A DNA stretch of 64,000 bases from CAYMUR01 sp964393615. GTDB taxonomy: Bacteria; Planctomycetota; Planctomycetia; Pirellulales; Pirellulaceae. How positions within the stretch are numbered: position 1 is the stretch's first letter; each line of letters opens with the position of its first letter. Location of the stretch: contig CAYMUR010000001.1 in assembly GCA_964393615.1 (NCBI GenBank), positions 1-64,000 of the forward strand, in the 5' to 3' direction. The notes under the pieces are model-generated. The model worked only from the letters and a program-made list of their open reading frames with translations, did not search any database and was not told the origin of the DNA. Of the stretch, positions 8,821-18,935 are shown in pieces. The position numbers were made by a program, and so were the translations under genes.

Positions 8821-10119
8821 TCAGACCTTAGCATCTACGGACGCCGCGTTGACATTTTTCCACTGAATCCTTCGTACCCCCCAAGAAGCTAAAACACCAA
8901 CGGCTGAAATACCGGCGAGCAACGAGAATAACTGTTGATATCCCGTGACTTCACCAGGCCAGCGATCGACGAGCCAGCCTGCCAAGGGAGGCATGAAGAT
9001 GTCTGGAGTAAAACCCAGGAACGATACGATACCAACTGCCGTACCCGTAACATCAGCAGGAACTGACGCTTCTTCCAAGAGTGCGAAATAAATTCCACGC
9101 AGTGCAAAGATCGCCGTGCTGGTCATCAACACATTCGCCCACAAAATCCAGATCGTTGACATGCCTGCGGCGCTCGTCGCAAAACTTACATAAAATACCA
9201 CGAGCAGCCCAAAACAAGCGATCATCACCCGTGACGTTTGCAGACGATCGGCAAGAAACCCTGCCCCCATGGCAGCAACTGGTCGCAGCCAGGCACTCCA
9301 GGCACTTACCTTCGCCGCATCCACTTCATTCATTCCATATGCATCGCTGGCGTAAAGTGAGTAATAATCGCTTCCTTTGAAGGTGCAATAAGCACAAATG
9401 ACAATCAATGCCTGTAGCCAAACCACAGGAATTTTCATGACCTGCAGCAACCGATCGACCTGCTCACGGTTTGACTTAACAACAGTCTTCACAGGCTTGG
9501 CTGGGGGGACAAACAACCAGACAAACACAGACGCCGTAATACATGTCAAGGTATACATGTAGATGACGGCCTGCAAACCTGCCAGTTGGTCCGCATGCTT
9601 CAAACCCTCAAGGTTCTCGGGAAAAGAAATCTGAATCAGGTAGACGGCGAGCGTGGCTAAACCAGCAGCCAAAAGTCCTCGTCCGCCATCGAGCAGGCCG
9701 AACGCCTTCCCTTGTTGGGTGGACCCACCCCACTCACGTGTGGCTCGAATCAACGCGGCCCAAAATGGAAGAATCGTTGTTACCCCCCAAAACAAATAGA
9801 GCATTGCCATTCCACTAAAACTTGGAATCTCGGCCAGGTAGAATCCTCCCAACCCAGTGGAAAAGAGTGCAAAAGTGAGTAGTTTTCTCACGGAAAATCG
9901 GTCCGCCAGTCCGCCCCCCCAAACGTAGGCCAACATGGCAACCACCCCGTAAATCGAACCCAATATCCCAACCTGCGTATTGTCAAACTCAAACACTTCC
10001 AGGAACGTCGGACGAAAAAAACGACTAATGTGAAAAGGAAGGCAAAAGATTGCCTCACCAGCAAGGATGAGACTGAACATCGTTAGAGAGCGACGGACAA
10101 TCTGGCACGACGGATGCAA
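8821..10119 (-). CDS. Major facilitator superfamily transporter
   Basis: This inner membrane protein of 432 residues shows about twelve hydrophobic segments. The loop between helices 2 and 3 has the MFS-type motif GGGLADRFSVRKLL near residue 67, and a related GAGFLADRLQTSRV lies at the matching place in the second half. It is related to organophosphate/hexuronate-type symporters, but the substrate cannot be assigned. The frame begins with TTG at 10119, which has AAGGA 8 bases upstream; an ATG at 10080 is the alternative start and lacks a ribosome binding site. Confidence 0.85.
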   Translation of the reverse strand: MHPSCQIVRRSLTMFSLILAGEAIFCLPFHISRFFRPTFLEVFEFDNTQVGILGSIYGVVAMLAYVWGGGLADRFSVRKLLTFALFSTGLGGFYLAEIPSFSGMAMLYLFWGVTTILPFWAALIRATREWGGSTQQGKAFGLLDGGRGLLAAGLATLAVYLIQISFPENLEGLKHADQLAGLQAVIYMYTLTCITASVFVWLFVPPAKPVKTVVKSNREQVDRLLQVMKIPVVWLQALIVICAYCTFKGSDYYSLYASDAYGMNEVDAAKVSAWSAWLRPVAAMGAGFLADRLQTSRVMIACFGLLVVFYVSFATSAAGMSTIWILWANVLMTSTAIFALRGIYFALLEEASVPADVTGTAVGIVSFLGFTPDIFMPPLAGWLVDRWPGEVTGYQQLFSLLAGISAVGVLASWGVRRIQWKNVNAASVDAKV

Positions 10120-10711
10120 GATCTTTTTCCTTACGTAGATTACGGGGGAAAACAGGAGACTCTAGAAATTGTATGGTAACACCAAGGTAGGATGTAACCA
10201 TGAAAAACATTTTTGGAAAAACTTTTTGATTCGCTCGTTTTCATTGCCGCAGATCAGCAGTGGACGCTAGTTCCCCACCCACTCACAAAATCAGCCCATA
10301 AAGGTGTGACCGGTACGCTTTCTTTGCTGCGTGGGTCGAACCAGTATCCGGAAAGATCGTCTCCGCAACAGACAGCAACAATCTATCATGAACACTGCCT
10401 GACCATGACACCACGACAGCTGGGGATCGTTTGAGAACTTTTGATTCACAGACAGTGCCTAAGACGAGTGACCGCAGGGCCAACATTCCAATCCTCGATC
10501 AAACCGTCGCTGGCGCCTGAAATGCTGAAAGGACTACCTGGTGGATACATTTTTCTCTGCCTGGGGCAGTTGCCGCAAAGCATGTCAAGGCAAGACTTGC
10601 CCAACGCCCCTTACCCTTGGCCTGTAATTGTTTATAAATACCTGCCACACCCAGGTTGTGTAAAATATCTCCAAAATGTTTTTCCTACATGTGCAGCGAG
10701 ACTACGGGACC
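10120..10711. other. Divergent intergenic region
   Basis: About 590 bp separate the MFS gene (minus) and aldose 1-epimerase (plus). Short open frames here have no recognisable content. The region must include both promoters, but I cannot place them. Confidence 0.4.
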
Positions 10712-11854
10712 ATGAATTCATCGACTTCACCAGACTCCAAACCGATGCCACCAGCCCTATTCGAAACCGACGTTTTCGGCACAACCTCGACGGGGCATCC
10801 CGTAGAACGGTTCACCTTAAGAAACGCTCACGGTTTCATGGTACGAATCATCAATTACGGTGCCACCGTTACCGAAATTCACGCACCTGACCGAGATGGT
10901 GAATTCAAGGATGTAGTCTTGGGATTTGATGACTTGCATTCTTACGAAACAATCAACCCCTACTTTGGCAGTACGGTAGGCCGCGTCGCGTTTCGTATTC
11001 CAGATGCCCGATTTGAACTCGAGGGCAGCACCTATGCATTGACGGCCAACAATGGCCCCCATCACATACATGGTGGCACACAGGGATTCAGCTGGGTCGT
11101 CTGGGAAGCAGAACCGATACGATTGGATGAGAATCCCGCGGTAAAATTCACTTACACGAGTCCTGATGGTGACCAAGGATATCCAGGACAGGTAGAGGCA
11201 ACGGTCATCTATTCACTGACCGATCTCAATGAACTACGCATTGAATTTTCAGCGACATCTGATCGCACCACGCCACTCGACATGACACATCACGGTTATT
11301 TCAATCTGTCAGGAGCGGGTAACGGGGACATTCTCAGCCATCGGTTACAAATCGACGCCGAAAGATACTCAGAAACTGACGAATGTGTACTAGCGACCGG
11401 CAGGCTTCCCCTAGTCGCTGACACACCGTTTGACTTCACACAATCCAAACACATTGGCCACAACATGGAAAATCTGCCAGCGGATGAGGGTGGCTTTGAC
11501 CTGGCATACCTGCTACACGGAAACGGGGACCATGTTCGTCGTGTCGCTCAACTTGTGGACCCTGCGTCAGGACGCGTCATGGACGTTCTTTCCGATTCGC
11601 GGGCGCTGATTTTCTATACCGGTAATTATCTGGACGGAACGTTAACCGGTAAGGGTGGGATACGATATCTGAGGAATTTTGGATTAACCCTGGAAACTGC
11701 AAGTCTACCCGATGCGCTGCATCACGACACCTTTCCAAATATCCTTCTGCGTCCCGGTAAAACATATCGCCAGACATGCATCTACCGTTTCTCCAACGAT
11801 CAGAAACAGGACCCGGCGTCATCAGAAATGATCATTTCCAATCAACAAGGTTGA
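10712..11854 (+). CDS. galM: Aldose 1-epimerase (mutarotase)
   Basis: This enzyme interconverts the alpha and beta anomers of hexoses. Its 380 residues show the family blocks in order: GSTVGRVAFRI near 85, NNGPHHIHGG near 113 with the conserved His, TTPLDMTHHGYFNLSG with the second His, and the C-terminal LTLETASLPDA supplying the catalytic Glu, followed by LLRPGKTYRQTCIYRF. The usual GRxANRI reads GRVAFRI here. There is no signal peptide, so it is probably cytoplasmic. ATG 10712 is taken as start; ATG 10745 is possible. The divergent MFS transporter may import a sugar. Confidence 0.9.
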   Translation: MNSSTSPDSKPMPPALFETDVFGTTSTGHPVERFTLRNAHGFMVRIINYGATVTEIHAPDRDGEFKDVVLGFDDLHSYETINPYFGSTVGRVAFRIPDARFELEGSTYALTANNGPHHIHGGTQGFSWVVWEAEPIRLDENPAVKFTYTSPDGDQGYPGQVEATVIYSLTDLNELRIEFSATSDRTTPLDMTHHGYFNLSGAGNGDILSHRLQIDAERYSETDECVLATGRLPLVADTPFDFTQSKHIGHNMENLPADEGGFDLAYLLHGNGDHVRRVAQLVDPASGRVMDVLSDSRALIFYTGNYLDGTLTGKGGIRYLRNFGLTLETASLPDALHHDTFPNILLRPGKTYRQTCIYRFSNDQKQDPASSEMIISNQQG

Positions 11855-12468
11855 TGTGGATTGGAAACTCTTCGTCAAAAGAACCAAAGTGGTCGGTGGG
11901 AACTATGTCATCTCCAATAGACTGTGCGGAGAAGCATGACCTGACCACCAGGCATCGGGAACATTTTGAATCACTGGCTACCTGATCGAAGCAGACGGTC
12001 GAAAGGTTTCGAAGCGGTCTCGCAAGTCAATCGACACAAAATAACCAGCTCACACGTTGTAACATTTTCTGAACATTCGTAATTTCTTGACCGTGTCGAT
12101 GCTTGTAGCCATCCTACCACGGAGGCAGCCAGAAATATTTTTTTTTACCACGGGAAGCTCTGAATCTCTCCCAATACCGTCGAGTAACGTCTATCTGACA
12201 CGCTGCGTACCACCAGCAACCCGGCAACGTCCCCAAGTCGTATCCCAGTCAGCCGCTCCCTTCATTTGACAAAAGGGTAGCCATGGCTGAACACGAACCG
12301 TAAAATCAGACCGGACCGCAATGCATCACTTAGGCAGATTCGCCACACACTCAGGTTTTGTTTTTGCGGCCAGATGGTGTCTGCAAGCGACACACCCTAT
12401 TTACGATTAATACGTTGAGGAGACTTATCTCAACAGAATTTACTCAAACCACACGACCAACAAAAACA
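11855..12468. other. Intergenic region without a supported gene
   Basis: About 610 bp with only short, featureless frames. I see no RNA gene, terminator or repeat that I can support. Confidence 0.4.
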
Positions 12469-14475
12469 ATGTCAGTCAATCCAAGTCATTCATTATGCAC
12501 CTACGTCTGTCGCACAAGTTTCATTTTGCTGTTTAGCAGCTGGAGTGCAGGCCATGCTTTGGCAGAACAAGGAACGACTCTGGACAGGCCCCCTGCTACC
12601 GCAACGCCGACCAGCAATTGGTCCCCCAAAATTCAATGGATTGCAAAAGAACGTTTTCGTGGTGCCTATAGTTATTCATGCGAGTTGTCTTATTTCCCAG
12701 AAGCACAACGCGCTGGTGTGAATGCTCTCATCACACGGCTGGAAATCCCCAACACACCGAAACAAGCGAAAGAACTTCGCAGCGCAACCAACAGCGATTT
12801 TTGGATGCTGCGTGATCTCGACAAAGTTAAAGCGACGGGACGGGCTGCCAAGGAACATCAAATCCACCTGTTTGTCATGGTGAATATGGGCGCATCACGT
12901 GTAACGATTGATGATGGCTTTCGCAACAACGCACGTCGCTACAATAATGGCACCGACTTTTCGCCAATCGACGATATCTACTGGACCCGGGTTGTCGAAA
13001 ACCGTTTGCTCTGGCTGGCAGACATGCTGGCAGGAAGCGATTGTCAAGTAGATGGTTTCATGATCGATCCAGAAATGTATGCCGCCGGTGCCCGGCATGG
13101 ACCGGATATTGACTACGGCGATTTCGCCATGCAGGAATTCACACAAGCGACGGGGATCGAATTCGCGTTCGAGTCCTTGACGATTGCCGAACGTATCCGC
13201 TTGATCAACCGCAAACAACTGGCAAGCCAGTATCGACAATTTCAATTCGACCGATTACAAGCACTCGCCCAACAGACTCGTGAGAGACTGCAAGCCAAAG
13301 TACCAGACGCCATCATGGGGTTTTTTATCTGGCGGAACATCCTCTGGTACCAAGCGGTCGCTGCCGGATTCTCCACACCACGGGTACCATGCCTGGTGGG
13401 AACGGAATCGACCTATCCAGGCACTTTTGACGAGTTGTTCTTGCAAGAAGCCCAACAAAAACGCAAACAGGCTGCCGTACCCATTCTGTATATTCCGGGC
13501 GTGGCGGTCCTGGGCGGAAAATCACCCGAGTACCTCGCTGCCATCGCCGCCAATTCATACCATCGTGCAATCCACACGGACGGTTACTGGATCTATTCCT
13601 TCGCCTTATTTGGTGACAAACCCGCCGAACGAAAGCCATATCTTGACGTATTCACCACGACCAATCGCGAGTTAGACCGATGGGCCAGGGCCAGGGCAAC
13701 GGGAGCGTCTTACCAAACAACGCTTTCTGCAGGGCCCGTTCCGATCGATGTACCGGCCAAACTTTACGAACAAATTTTTGACGTACGCCGCTGGCGACCG
13801 TTGACGGCAGAAGAGTTGCCGAAAAACCCGCCGCAATCGACGGCGCTGGTATTGCGCGGCAAACATACTTTTTTCATACGTGCCCAACGGGGGGACAAAC
13901 TGGCCATGAACGTAAGGACAATACAACTGGGAAACTATACATCGCCTACCGCATGCCAGTTCTTTCGCCCAGATATGACGTCGATTCAGACCCCCCAAAT
14001 TCCACCAGGTGAAAACAAGCGGATTGAAGTTGTCGCTGACGTGAAAGGATTTTGGGCATGTGTTGTTGGATCACTGAACAATGCGTACGAGGTGACGCCG
14101 CTGTCAAAGACGGCGGCAATCTGGGCGCCTGACGACGATGCCCTTTGGGCATGCGCCTCTCCTGCCAGCAGTCAACCGCAAAGATTTTTTTTCGCCATCC
14201 CCAATGATGTGGAACAATTCACCATTCAATATTTTTCAGAGCCGACCGAACCCGCCACATTTCGACTATTTGATCCGGACGGCAAACTACTACATGAACA
14301 CGTCCGATTAACAAAACTGGCAAGTCATGAAGTACACGTCGATCCTGGCATAAAAGCTCGGGCCTGGTGGGTCGAAACAGACCAGGCCGCCGAGGATCAT
14401 TTTTTTCGCGTGATTACAGACAGTGGGAAATGTGCCGTGGCAGCACGTCCGGAACAACTTTTGTTGCCGGATTAA
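12469..14475 (+). CDS. Large secreted protein, possible glycoside hydrolase fold
   Basis: ATG 12469 begins a plausible signal peptide (MSVNPSHSLC..., hydrophobic core SFILLFSSW, cleavage near ALA-EQ), giving 668 residues. The first two thirds read like a TIM barrel: repeated strand-helix units, an acidic strand end DGFMIDPEMYAAG near residue 205, and an aromatic strand GYWIYSFALFGD near 385. The last 200 residues look like a beta-sandwich. This suggests a glycosidase-like secreted enzyme, but I cannot assign a family, and the catalytic residues are guesses. No close operon partner is present. Confidence 0.5.
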   Translation: MSVNPSHSLCTYVCRTSFILLFSSWSAGHALAEQGTTLDRPPATATPTSNWSPKIQWIAKERFRGAYSYSCELSYFPEAQRAGVNALITRLEIPNTPKQAKELRSATNSDFWMLRDLDKVKATGRAAKEHQIHLFVMVNMGASRVTIDDGFRNNARRYNNGTDFSPIDDIYWTRVVENRLLWLADMLAGSDCQVDGFMIDPEMYAAGARHGPDIDYGDFAMQEFTQATGIEFAFESLTIAERIRLINRKQLASQYRQFQFDRLQALAQQTRERLQAKVPDAIMGFFIWRNILWYQAVAAGFSTPRVPCLVGTESTYPGTFDELFLQEAQQKRKQAAVPILYIPGVAVLGGKSPEYLAAIAANSYHRAIHTDGYWIYSFALFGDKPAERKPYLDVFTTTNRELDRWARARATGASYQTTLSAGPVPIDVPAKLYEQIFDVRRWRPLTAEELPKNPPQSTALVLRGKHTFFIRAQRGDKLAMNVRTIQLGNYTSPTACQFFRPDMTSIQTPQIPPGENKRIEVVADVKGFWACVVGSLNNAYEVTPLSKTAAIWAPDDDALWACASPASSQPQRFFFAIPNDVEQFTIQYFSEPTEPATFRLFDPDGKLLHEHVRLTKLASHEVHVDPGIKARAWWVETDQAAEDHFFRVITDSGKCAVAARPEQLLLPD

Positions 14476-14895
14476 ACATCACCCCATGCACAAGTTCTTG
14501 CGTCACAACAGGCGCTGTACCAACAGAAATAGCTGACACTGGCCCTACACCAGAATTGTTGGCTCACCTCGGTTCTTCTAGGCACGACGACAATACCAAC
14601 CTCGACTGAACCAACCTGGACTGAAAACGCTGCCTTCACATGCAAACCTCCTCCCAAAGCGAATTTCCTCTGGTCTCCCGGCAATCCAACCTACTGACGC
14701 TTGAGTGACAACGTAAACTTCTTACGCCGGTCATGGATGTTGTTCACCTGCGTTGGTGTCTCTGGAGTGAATTTTTTCATGCGTTTAGCCGTTCCAGAAG
14801 AGCTAACCAGAATATAGAATGTAACAAGCCTGGCACGACTCTATCTTTGGTGAATGTTCCCAGACTCCTATGTTCCTTCAGTAAAGGTGATCTTC
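14476..14895. other. Intergenic region upstream of DUF1559 gene
   Basis: A 420 bp gap without supported genes. AAGGTGAT at the 3' end is the ribosome binding site of the next gene. Confidence 0.4.
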
Positions 14896-15813
14896 ATGCG
14901 TTTATCACAATCCCACAAAGAAGGTTTCACCCTCGTTGAATTGCTCGTTGTCATTGCTATCATTGCCATTCTGATTGCACTACTCTTACCAGCCGTCCAA
15001 GCGGCTCGCGAAGCGGCTCGGCGCGCACAGTGTTTGAATAATTTTAAACAGGTAGGAGTGGCTTTGCACAACTATCACAGCGCGGTCGGAACATTTCCCT
15101 ACGGTCGTTGTTGGTGCGAAGTCTCCAACCCGGATGCGAATTGCCAGACTGGATCGTGCCAGTGTGGGACCACAAATTTCTTCGGTCTCGGCTGGGATGG
15201 CTTGATCCTACCTTACATGGAATATGGGAATCTGTATGAAAAGTTTGATATGTCCGTCGCTCCCTATCAGTTTTTTTCAGGAATTAACCTGACGATCCCC
15301 GGCAACCGAATCGCAACTTACATTTGTCCCAGCGACCAACAAGATGACTCAGTCGGTTCGAAAAAAAAGCAAAACATGGCCGGCGTTTCAGATTCTGTCA
15401 CGGCATGGCAAGCGAGCTCCACGATTGGCCAACACCCCGTCAAATACGGTGACGGCATGATGCAAAACACGGCAGCTAAGAAAGTCACTGATGTTTTCGA
15501 TGGTACGGCCTATACGCTTTTTGTCGGTGAGTGTACCGGCGGCGCTGCCGGATCCGACCAGGGACAATATTGGGGGTATGGTGTAACGCTCAGTACCTCT
15601 TTTGGTCTCAACGGACCGGGCACGATACCTGGTGAGGGTGTCTACCGTTGGTCAGATATTGAAATTGGTTTTTCCAGTTACCATCCTGGTGGTGCTCAAT
15701 TCCTGATGGTAGATGGAAGCGCCAGAATGCTGTCGGAGAATATTGACGCCACGGTATTAGTATCACTGACAACACGCGCTGCCGGAGATATTGTCCCCGG
15801 AAACTCACTCTGA
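14896..15813 (+). CDS. DUF1559 pseudopilin-like protein
   Basis: This 305-residue protein has the prepilin-type N-terminus GFTLVELLVVIAIIAILIA followed by AVQAAREAARR, which is processed by prepilin peptidase in related type II secretion proteins and is greatly expanded in planctomycetes. The DUF1559 C-terminus is complete: YHPGGAQFLMVDGSARML, the H-X9-DG motif. AAGGTGAT just upstream supports the ATG at 14896. A Cys-rich insert near residues 75-95 (CWCEVSNPDANCQTGSCQCG) is notable. The role is probably extracytoplasmic, but the function of the family is largely unknown. A small lipoprotein gene follows, a common pairing in this phylum. Confidence 0.92.
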   Translation: MRLSQSHKEGFTLVELLVVIAIIAILIALLLPAVQAAREAARRAQCLNNFKQVGVALHNYHSAVGTFPYGRCWCEVSNPDANCQTGSCQCGTTNFFGLGWDGLILPYMEYGNLYEKFDMSVAPYQFFSGINLTIPGNRIATYICPSDQQDDSVGSKKKQNMAGVSDSVTAWQASSTIGQHPVKYGDGMMQNTAAKKVTDVFDGTAYTLFVGECTGGAAGSDQGQYWGYGVTLSTSFGLNGPGTIPGEGVYRWSDIEIGFSSYHPGGAQFLMVDGSARMLSENIDATVLVSLTTRAAGDIVPGNSL

Positions 15814-15864
15814 TTGAGAACGTAGCAAAAATTTGGTTCATCGTTCGTAACGCTTTTAACCATC

Positions 15865-15914
15865 GGAGTCCGCCCGCATAGACATCTGGGTTCGCCAGGA
15901 CTCCTTTTCCTGTT
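15865..15914 (+). terminator. Probable terminator after the DUF1559 gene
   Basis: GGAGTCC (15865-15871) and GGACTCC (15898-15904) form a perfect 7 bp stem with a 26-base loop that can fold further, followed by TTTT. It lies 52 bp after the stop codon. The long loop lowers confidence. Confidence 0.4.
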
Positions 15915-16081
15915 CCCCAGCGTTGGTCATGGTACAACCAGGTCCTGGAACGGTTTTCGAAGGGTAAACAGCAAACCCTCTGGCAACAATCCAGTGAGTC
16001 GTTTAATATATGCCTGTCTTTTGGACAGAGCTGGCGGGTCGTCTCACTTTCAATGCGGGAACCAGTTATCGGAGTAAGTTC

Positions 16082-16498
16082 ATGCAAAAACACATCCTAT
16101 CGGTAATCGCCCTAGTTGCTTTATTCGGTTGTGGTGACAATTCAGGTCCTGATAAGCTCATCATTTCAGGCACTGTGACCTTTCAAGGTGCCCCCATCGA
16201 AAAAGGTCAAATCCGCTTTACACCGACGGCCGACACCAAAGGCCCCACCAGCGGCGCCATCATTGAGAATGGAGCTTATGAAGCCAAGGCCAGGGGGGGA
16301 GTTCCTATCGGCACTCATCGCGTGCAAATTACAGCAACACGGCCCACAGGTGAGTCCAAGCCAAAAGACCTACAAGGTCTAGATATTATTCCTGATCCCC
16401 AGGAACAATATATTCCTGAAAAATATAACACCCAATCAGAGATCACCTTGACGGTCGAAGCTGGAGGCGAATCGACTCACAACTTCGATCTCGAATAA
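16082..16498 (+). CDS. Small lipoprotein with transthyretin-like fold
   Basis: GGAG lies 7 bases before ATG 16082. The 138-residue product begins MQKHILSVIALVALFGCGDN, a lipoprotein signal peptide with lipobox LFGC and the lipidated Cys at residue 17. The rest, ISGTVTFQGAPIEKGQIRF and GVPIGTHRVQITATRP, matches the carboxypeptidase regulatory-like/transthyretin-like lipoproteins that are common in planctomycetes next to DUF1559 genes. The function is not known. It ends 37 bp from a convergent dehydrogenase gene. Confidence 0.75.
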   Translation: MQKHILSVIALVALFGCGDNSGPDKLIISGTVTFQGAPIEKGQIRFTPTADTKGPTSGAIIENGAYEAKARGGVPIGTHRVQITATRPTGESKPKDLQGLDIIPDPQEQYIPEKYNTQSEITLTVEAGGESTHNFDLE

Positions 16499-16506
16499 AA
16501 GATACG

Positions 16507-16526
16507 CCAGGGACATTAAAACCTGG
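16507..16526. terminator. Weak hairpin between convergent genes
   Basis: CCAGG and CCTGG flank a 10-base A-rich loop in the 37 bp gap between the lipoprotein and dehydrogenase genes. The position fits a bidirectional terminator, but the stem is short and there is no T run. Confidence 0.25.
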
Positions 16527-16535
16527 TGCCCACTG

Positions 16536-17675
16536 CTACGGTTCAAACACCACCTTCATACACTCTAGTCCCAACGCTGTGTCCATCGCTTCTTGGGCCT
16601 TGTCTAATGGATAGCGGTGTGAAACATATTGGTCTAATGGCATACGATCAAGATACCTTAGCATCATTTCCATACTGGGTCGGTAAGCCGTGAAAGGATG
16701 ATTGCTCAAGCCGATCAAACGCAATCCCTTACTGACAATCAAATGTGGGTTGAACATTATTTCACCCATATCGACAAAGACTCCCTCCAGCAAATACATG
16801 CCACCGCGCCGAATCAATGGTAGCGCCTGAGGTACAGCCTCGGGATAACCGACACATTCGATGGCAACGTCAACACCATGCCCATGGGTCCACTGGTGGA
16901 CAAGCTCGACCAGTTGCTGGTCAGAAGTCTGGCTCACATTCAACACGTGGTCAGCCCCAAACGACCTGGCAAGATCCAACCGATAATCAGACTTGTCGAG
17001 CACAATCACCGTGCCGGCCCCAGTCATTCGCGCCATAATGAGATGGGCCATTCCCAATGGACCGGCACCTTGAATCAAGACACTTCCACCTGTCAAAAAT
17101 CCTTCCGACGCCAAGTTCGAAAAATCTCTTGCCTTGTCCAAGGCAAAAGCACATGCCATCAACTCCGTAAAGACAGCGATTTCAGGCCCCAATCCCTCTG
17201 GAACTTTGTAAACAAAGGCCTCGGGAATAATCAGCATGTATTCTGACCAGCCGCCCATCAACGGCTGGAGATCCGCGCGAAATGAATTTCCATAACCACG
17301 CCAATGTTCGCACCAGGTGTATCCAAAAATATGTCTGCACTGATAGCATTCGCCACAGACAACATCGGGGCACATCGTGATGCGGTCGCCTTCCCGAATA
17401 GGTTGGCCATAGAAATCTGTTTTGCCAGCTGAAGCCTCAACAACGATCCCTACATTCTCGTGTCCAGGTATTAATGGGAAAGGTGAGGTCTGCTCGTTGA
17501 CCGTGCCGCCATATTGAGTGGTTTCCCCACGGAAAGTGTGTTTATCCGTACCACAAATGCCACTCATCTCGACTTTCATGAGCAGGCCACCTTCGGGAAG
17601 TGGCGGGACCTGGTACTCACGCAGCTCCATCTTACCGGGTTCGACAATTGTTACCGCTTTGGCCGTTTCAGGCAT
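16536..17675 (-). CDS. Zinc-dependent medium-chain alcohol dehydrogenase
   Basis: This 379-residue NAD(P)-dependent dehydrogenase belongs to the threonine/sorbitol dehydrogenase-like group. Catalytic zinc residues are in SGICGTDKH (near 38) and PGHENVG; the structural zinc lobe is seen as CGECYQC...C. The Rossmann motif QGAGPLGMAHLIMARMTGAG lies near 205, and the acidic end of the next strand (VIVLDKSDYR) suggests NAD rather than NADP. The substrate is unknown. The first 68 bp of the gene also occur as a displaced fragment at 18936-19003 because its 5' end is inside the tandem duplication. Confidence 0.85.
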   Translation of the reverse strand: MPETAKAVTIVEPGKMELREYQVPPLPEGGLLMKVEMSGICGTDKHTFRGETTQYGGTVNEQTSPFPLIPGHENVGIVVEASAGKTDFYGQPIREGDRITMCPDVVCGECYQCRHIFGYTWCEHWRGYGNSFRADLQPLMGGWSEYMLIIPEAFVYKVPEGLGPEIAVFTELMACAFALDKARDFSNLASEGFLTGGSVLIQGAGPLGMAHLIMARMTGAGTVIVLDKSDYRLDLARSFGADHVLNVSQTSDQQLVELVHQWTHGHGVDVAIECVGYPEAVPQALPLIRRGGMYLLEGVFVDMGEIMFNPHLIVSKGLRLIGLSNHPFTAYRPSMEMMLRYLDRMPLDQYVSHRYPLDKAQEAMDTALGLECMKVVFEP

Positions 17676-18935
17676 CCGTGTACCAAGAGAGGATGAACGA
17701 TTCGATTTGTTTTCAGCAGGCGGCCATTATAAATCCTGGCAATTCCGATTTCCAGCACCCGCCGTAGCACTCACAGCAAGCCCCCGTAGAGAACACCAAA
17801 GCAAAATGTCCCTATTCCGTCACGAAGGGCAAACCAGGAGCTCGCGAAGATTTAGAGGCTGGCTGGTCACAGATTCTCACAAAACGCCATGCGCCGTGAT
17901 GGCCCGGAGCAGTAACAAATTGCCATTTCTCACCAAGATTGTCCTCACTGCGCGTGTGAGTGTGTCCGGTAAATGTACCCAACACATTAGCACAGCCGTT
18001 GATAGCCATCACAGCACGCTGCGAATCTTCGTTTTCAACGACCCAACCTTTCCCCCCATTCCAGATCAACAACATACGCTCTTCGTTGACGGAAGTCTTA
18101 AAGGGAATGTGATAAAACACAACAATGGGTCCGTCAAAACGAAGTTGATCTTCAAGCCAGTCAACCTGCTGGCTGTCATAGACTCCGCCCCACTTACCTT
18201 CCAGAGTTTTGTGATACGGTGTATCCAGGACGATAAAACGCACCTGACCAACTTCAAAGCTGTAATAACGGTGTGGCATCGACCAATGTTTCAGCAACTT
18301 GTCGGTGTTCTCCTGCCGGATTTCTGGCACATTTTCGTGAAGAATATAACGGATCTCATAGGACTCAAAATCATGGTTTCCAAACGAAAAATAACTTGTC
18401 AAACCACGTTGCTGGCACATTTCGACCAGCCGATCGGCCATTGCTGGATCATACATGTCCAAACTGTCACCACCAAAAAAAACAAAATCGACTCCTGATT
18501 CTTTGACTTCATCCAAGAGACCTGGTAGTCCAGCATGCGGGTAATGAGAATCTTCGTCCCACCAGCCAATGGCATGGGCGTATTTGGCAGGCCAACTATC
18601 CCTGGGCCAGGGGGGCAAATGCAAATCAGTGATATGCGCAAACGTTATTGGATTCGCCACCCGCTCATCCGTGAAATGTACATCACCGGTCGTGTGCAGC
18701 CGTAAATTGCTTGACATCCTTGGCTCCTTGGTGCCCCTCGTAAGCGTGTCGCCTTGATACCGACAATGACTACAGAGCCGGCCCACTAGCAGTAAATCTC
18801 TTGCAGACATCCTCTCGCTTGGCACCTGAAATATTCCAGGTACCGCCCGGTAAATCATTACCAAAAATCGTTTCGGTCCAATCCAACCTGGTAAATCTTA
18901 CTAGAACATCGCCTGAGACTGAAACCGAAACGGGC
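17608..18935. repeat. Tandem duplication, unit A (1328 bp)
   Basis: This block is repeated immediately downstream at 18936-20263 with a constant offset of 1328 bp. It contains the 5' 68 bp of the alcohol dehydrogenase, the intervening sequence and a complete metallophosphoesterase gene with its upstream region. The five bases ACCTG occur at the left edge (17608), the junction (18936) and just after the second unit (20264), which is the signature of duplication between short homologies. I found three differences between units, at 18860, 18901 and 18916. Confidence 0.95.
17812..18717 (-). CDS. Metallophosphoesterase (copy A)
   Basis: This calcineurin-like phosphoesterase of 301 residues has all the metal-binding motifs in order: ITDLHLPPW (D-x-H), FFGGDSLDM (G-D), SFGNHDFES (GNHD), FYHIPF and TGHTHTRSE (GHxH). 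No signal peptide is visible, so it is probably cytoplasmic. AAGGAG 7 bases upstream fixes ATG 18717; the frame is open further upstream but that part is not supported. The substrate is unknown. The second copy at 19140-20045 has the same protein sequence, so any difference in function would lie in expression. Confidence 0.9.
   Translation of the reverse strand: MSSNLRLHTTGDVHFTDERVANPITFAHITDLHLPPWPRDSWPAKYAHAIGWWDEDSHYPHAGLPGLLDEVKESGVDFVFFGGDSLDMYDPAMADRLVEMCQQRGLTSYFSFGNHDFESYEIRYILHENVPEIRQENTDKLLKHWSMPHRYYSFEVGQVRFIVLDTPYHKTLEGKWGGVYDSQQVDWLEDQLRFDGPIVVFYHIPFKTSVNEERMLLIWNGGKGWVVENEDSQRAVMAINGCANVLGTFTGHTHTRSEDNLGEKWQFVTAPGHHGAWRFVRICDQPASKSSRAPGLPFVTE

Noticed and set aside
17518..18498. 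Long plus-strand frame opposite the dehydrogenase and phosphoesterase (repeated at 18801-19826).
   Set aside because: It is antisense to a gene with complete catalytic motifs, and its product shows no domain. The repeated copy only reflects the tandem duplication.
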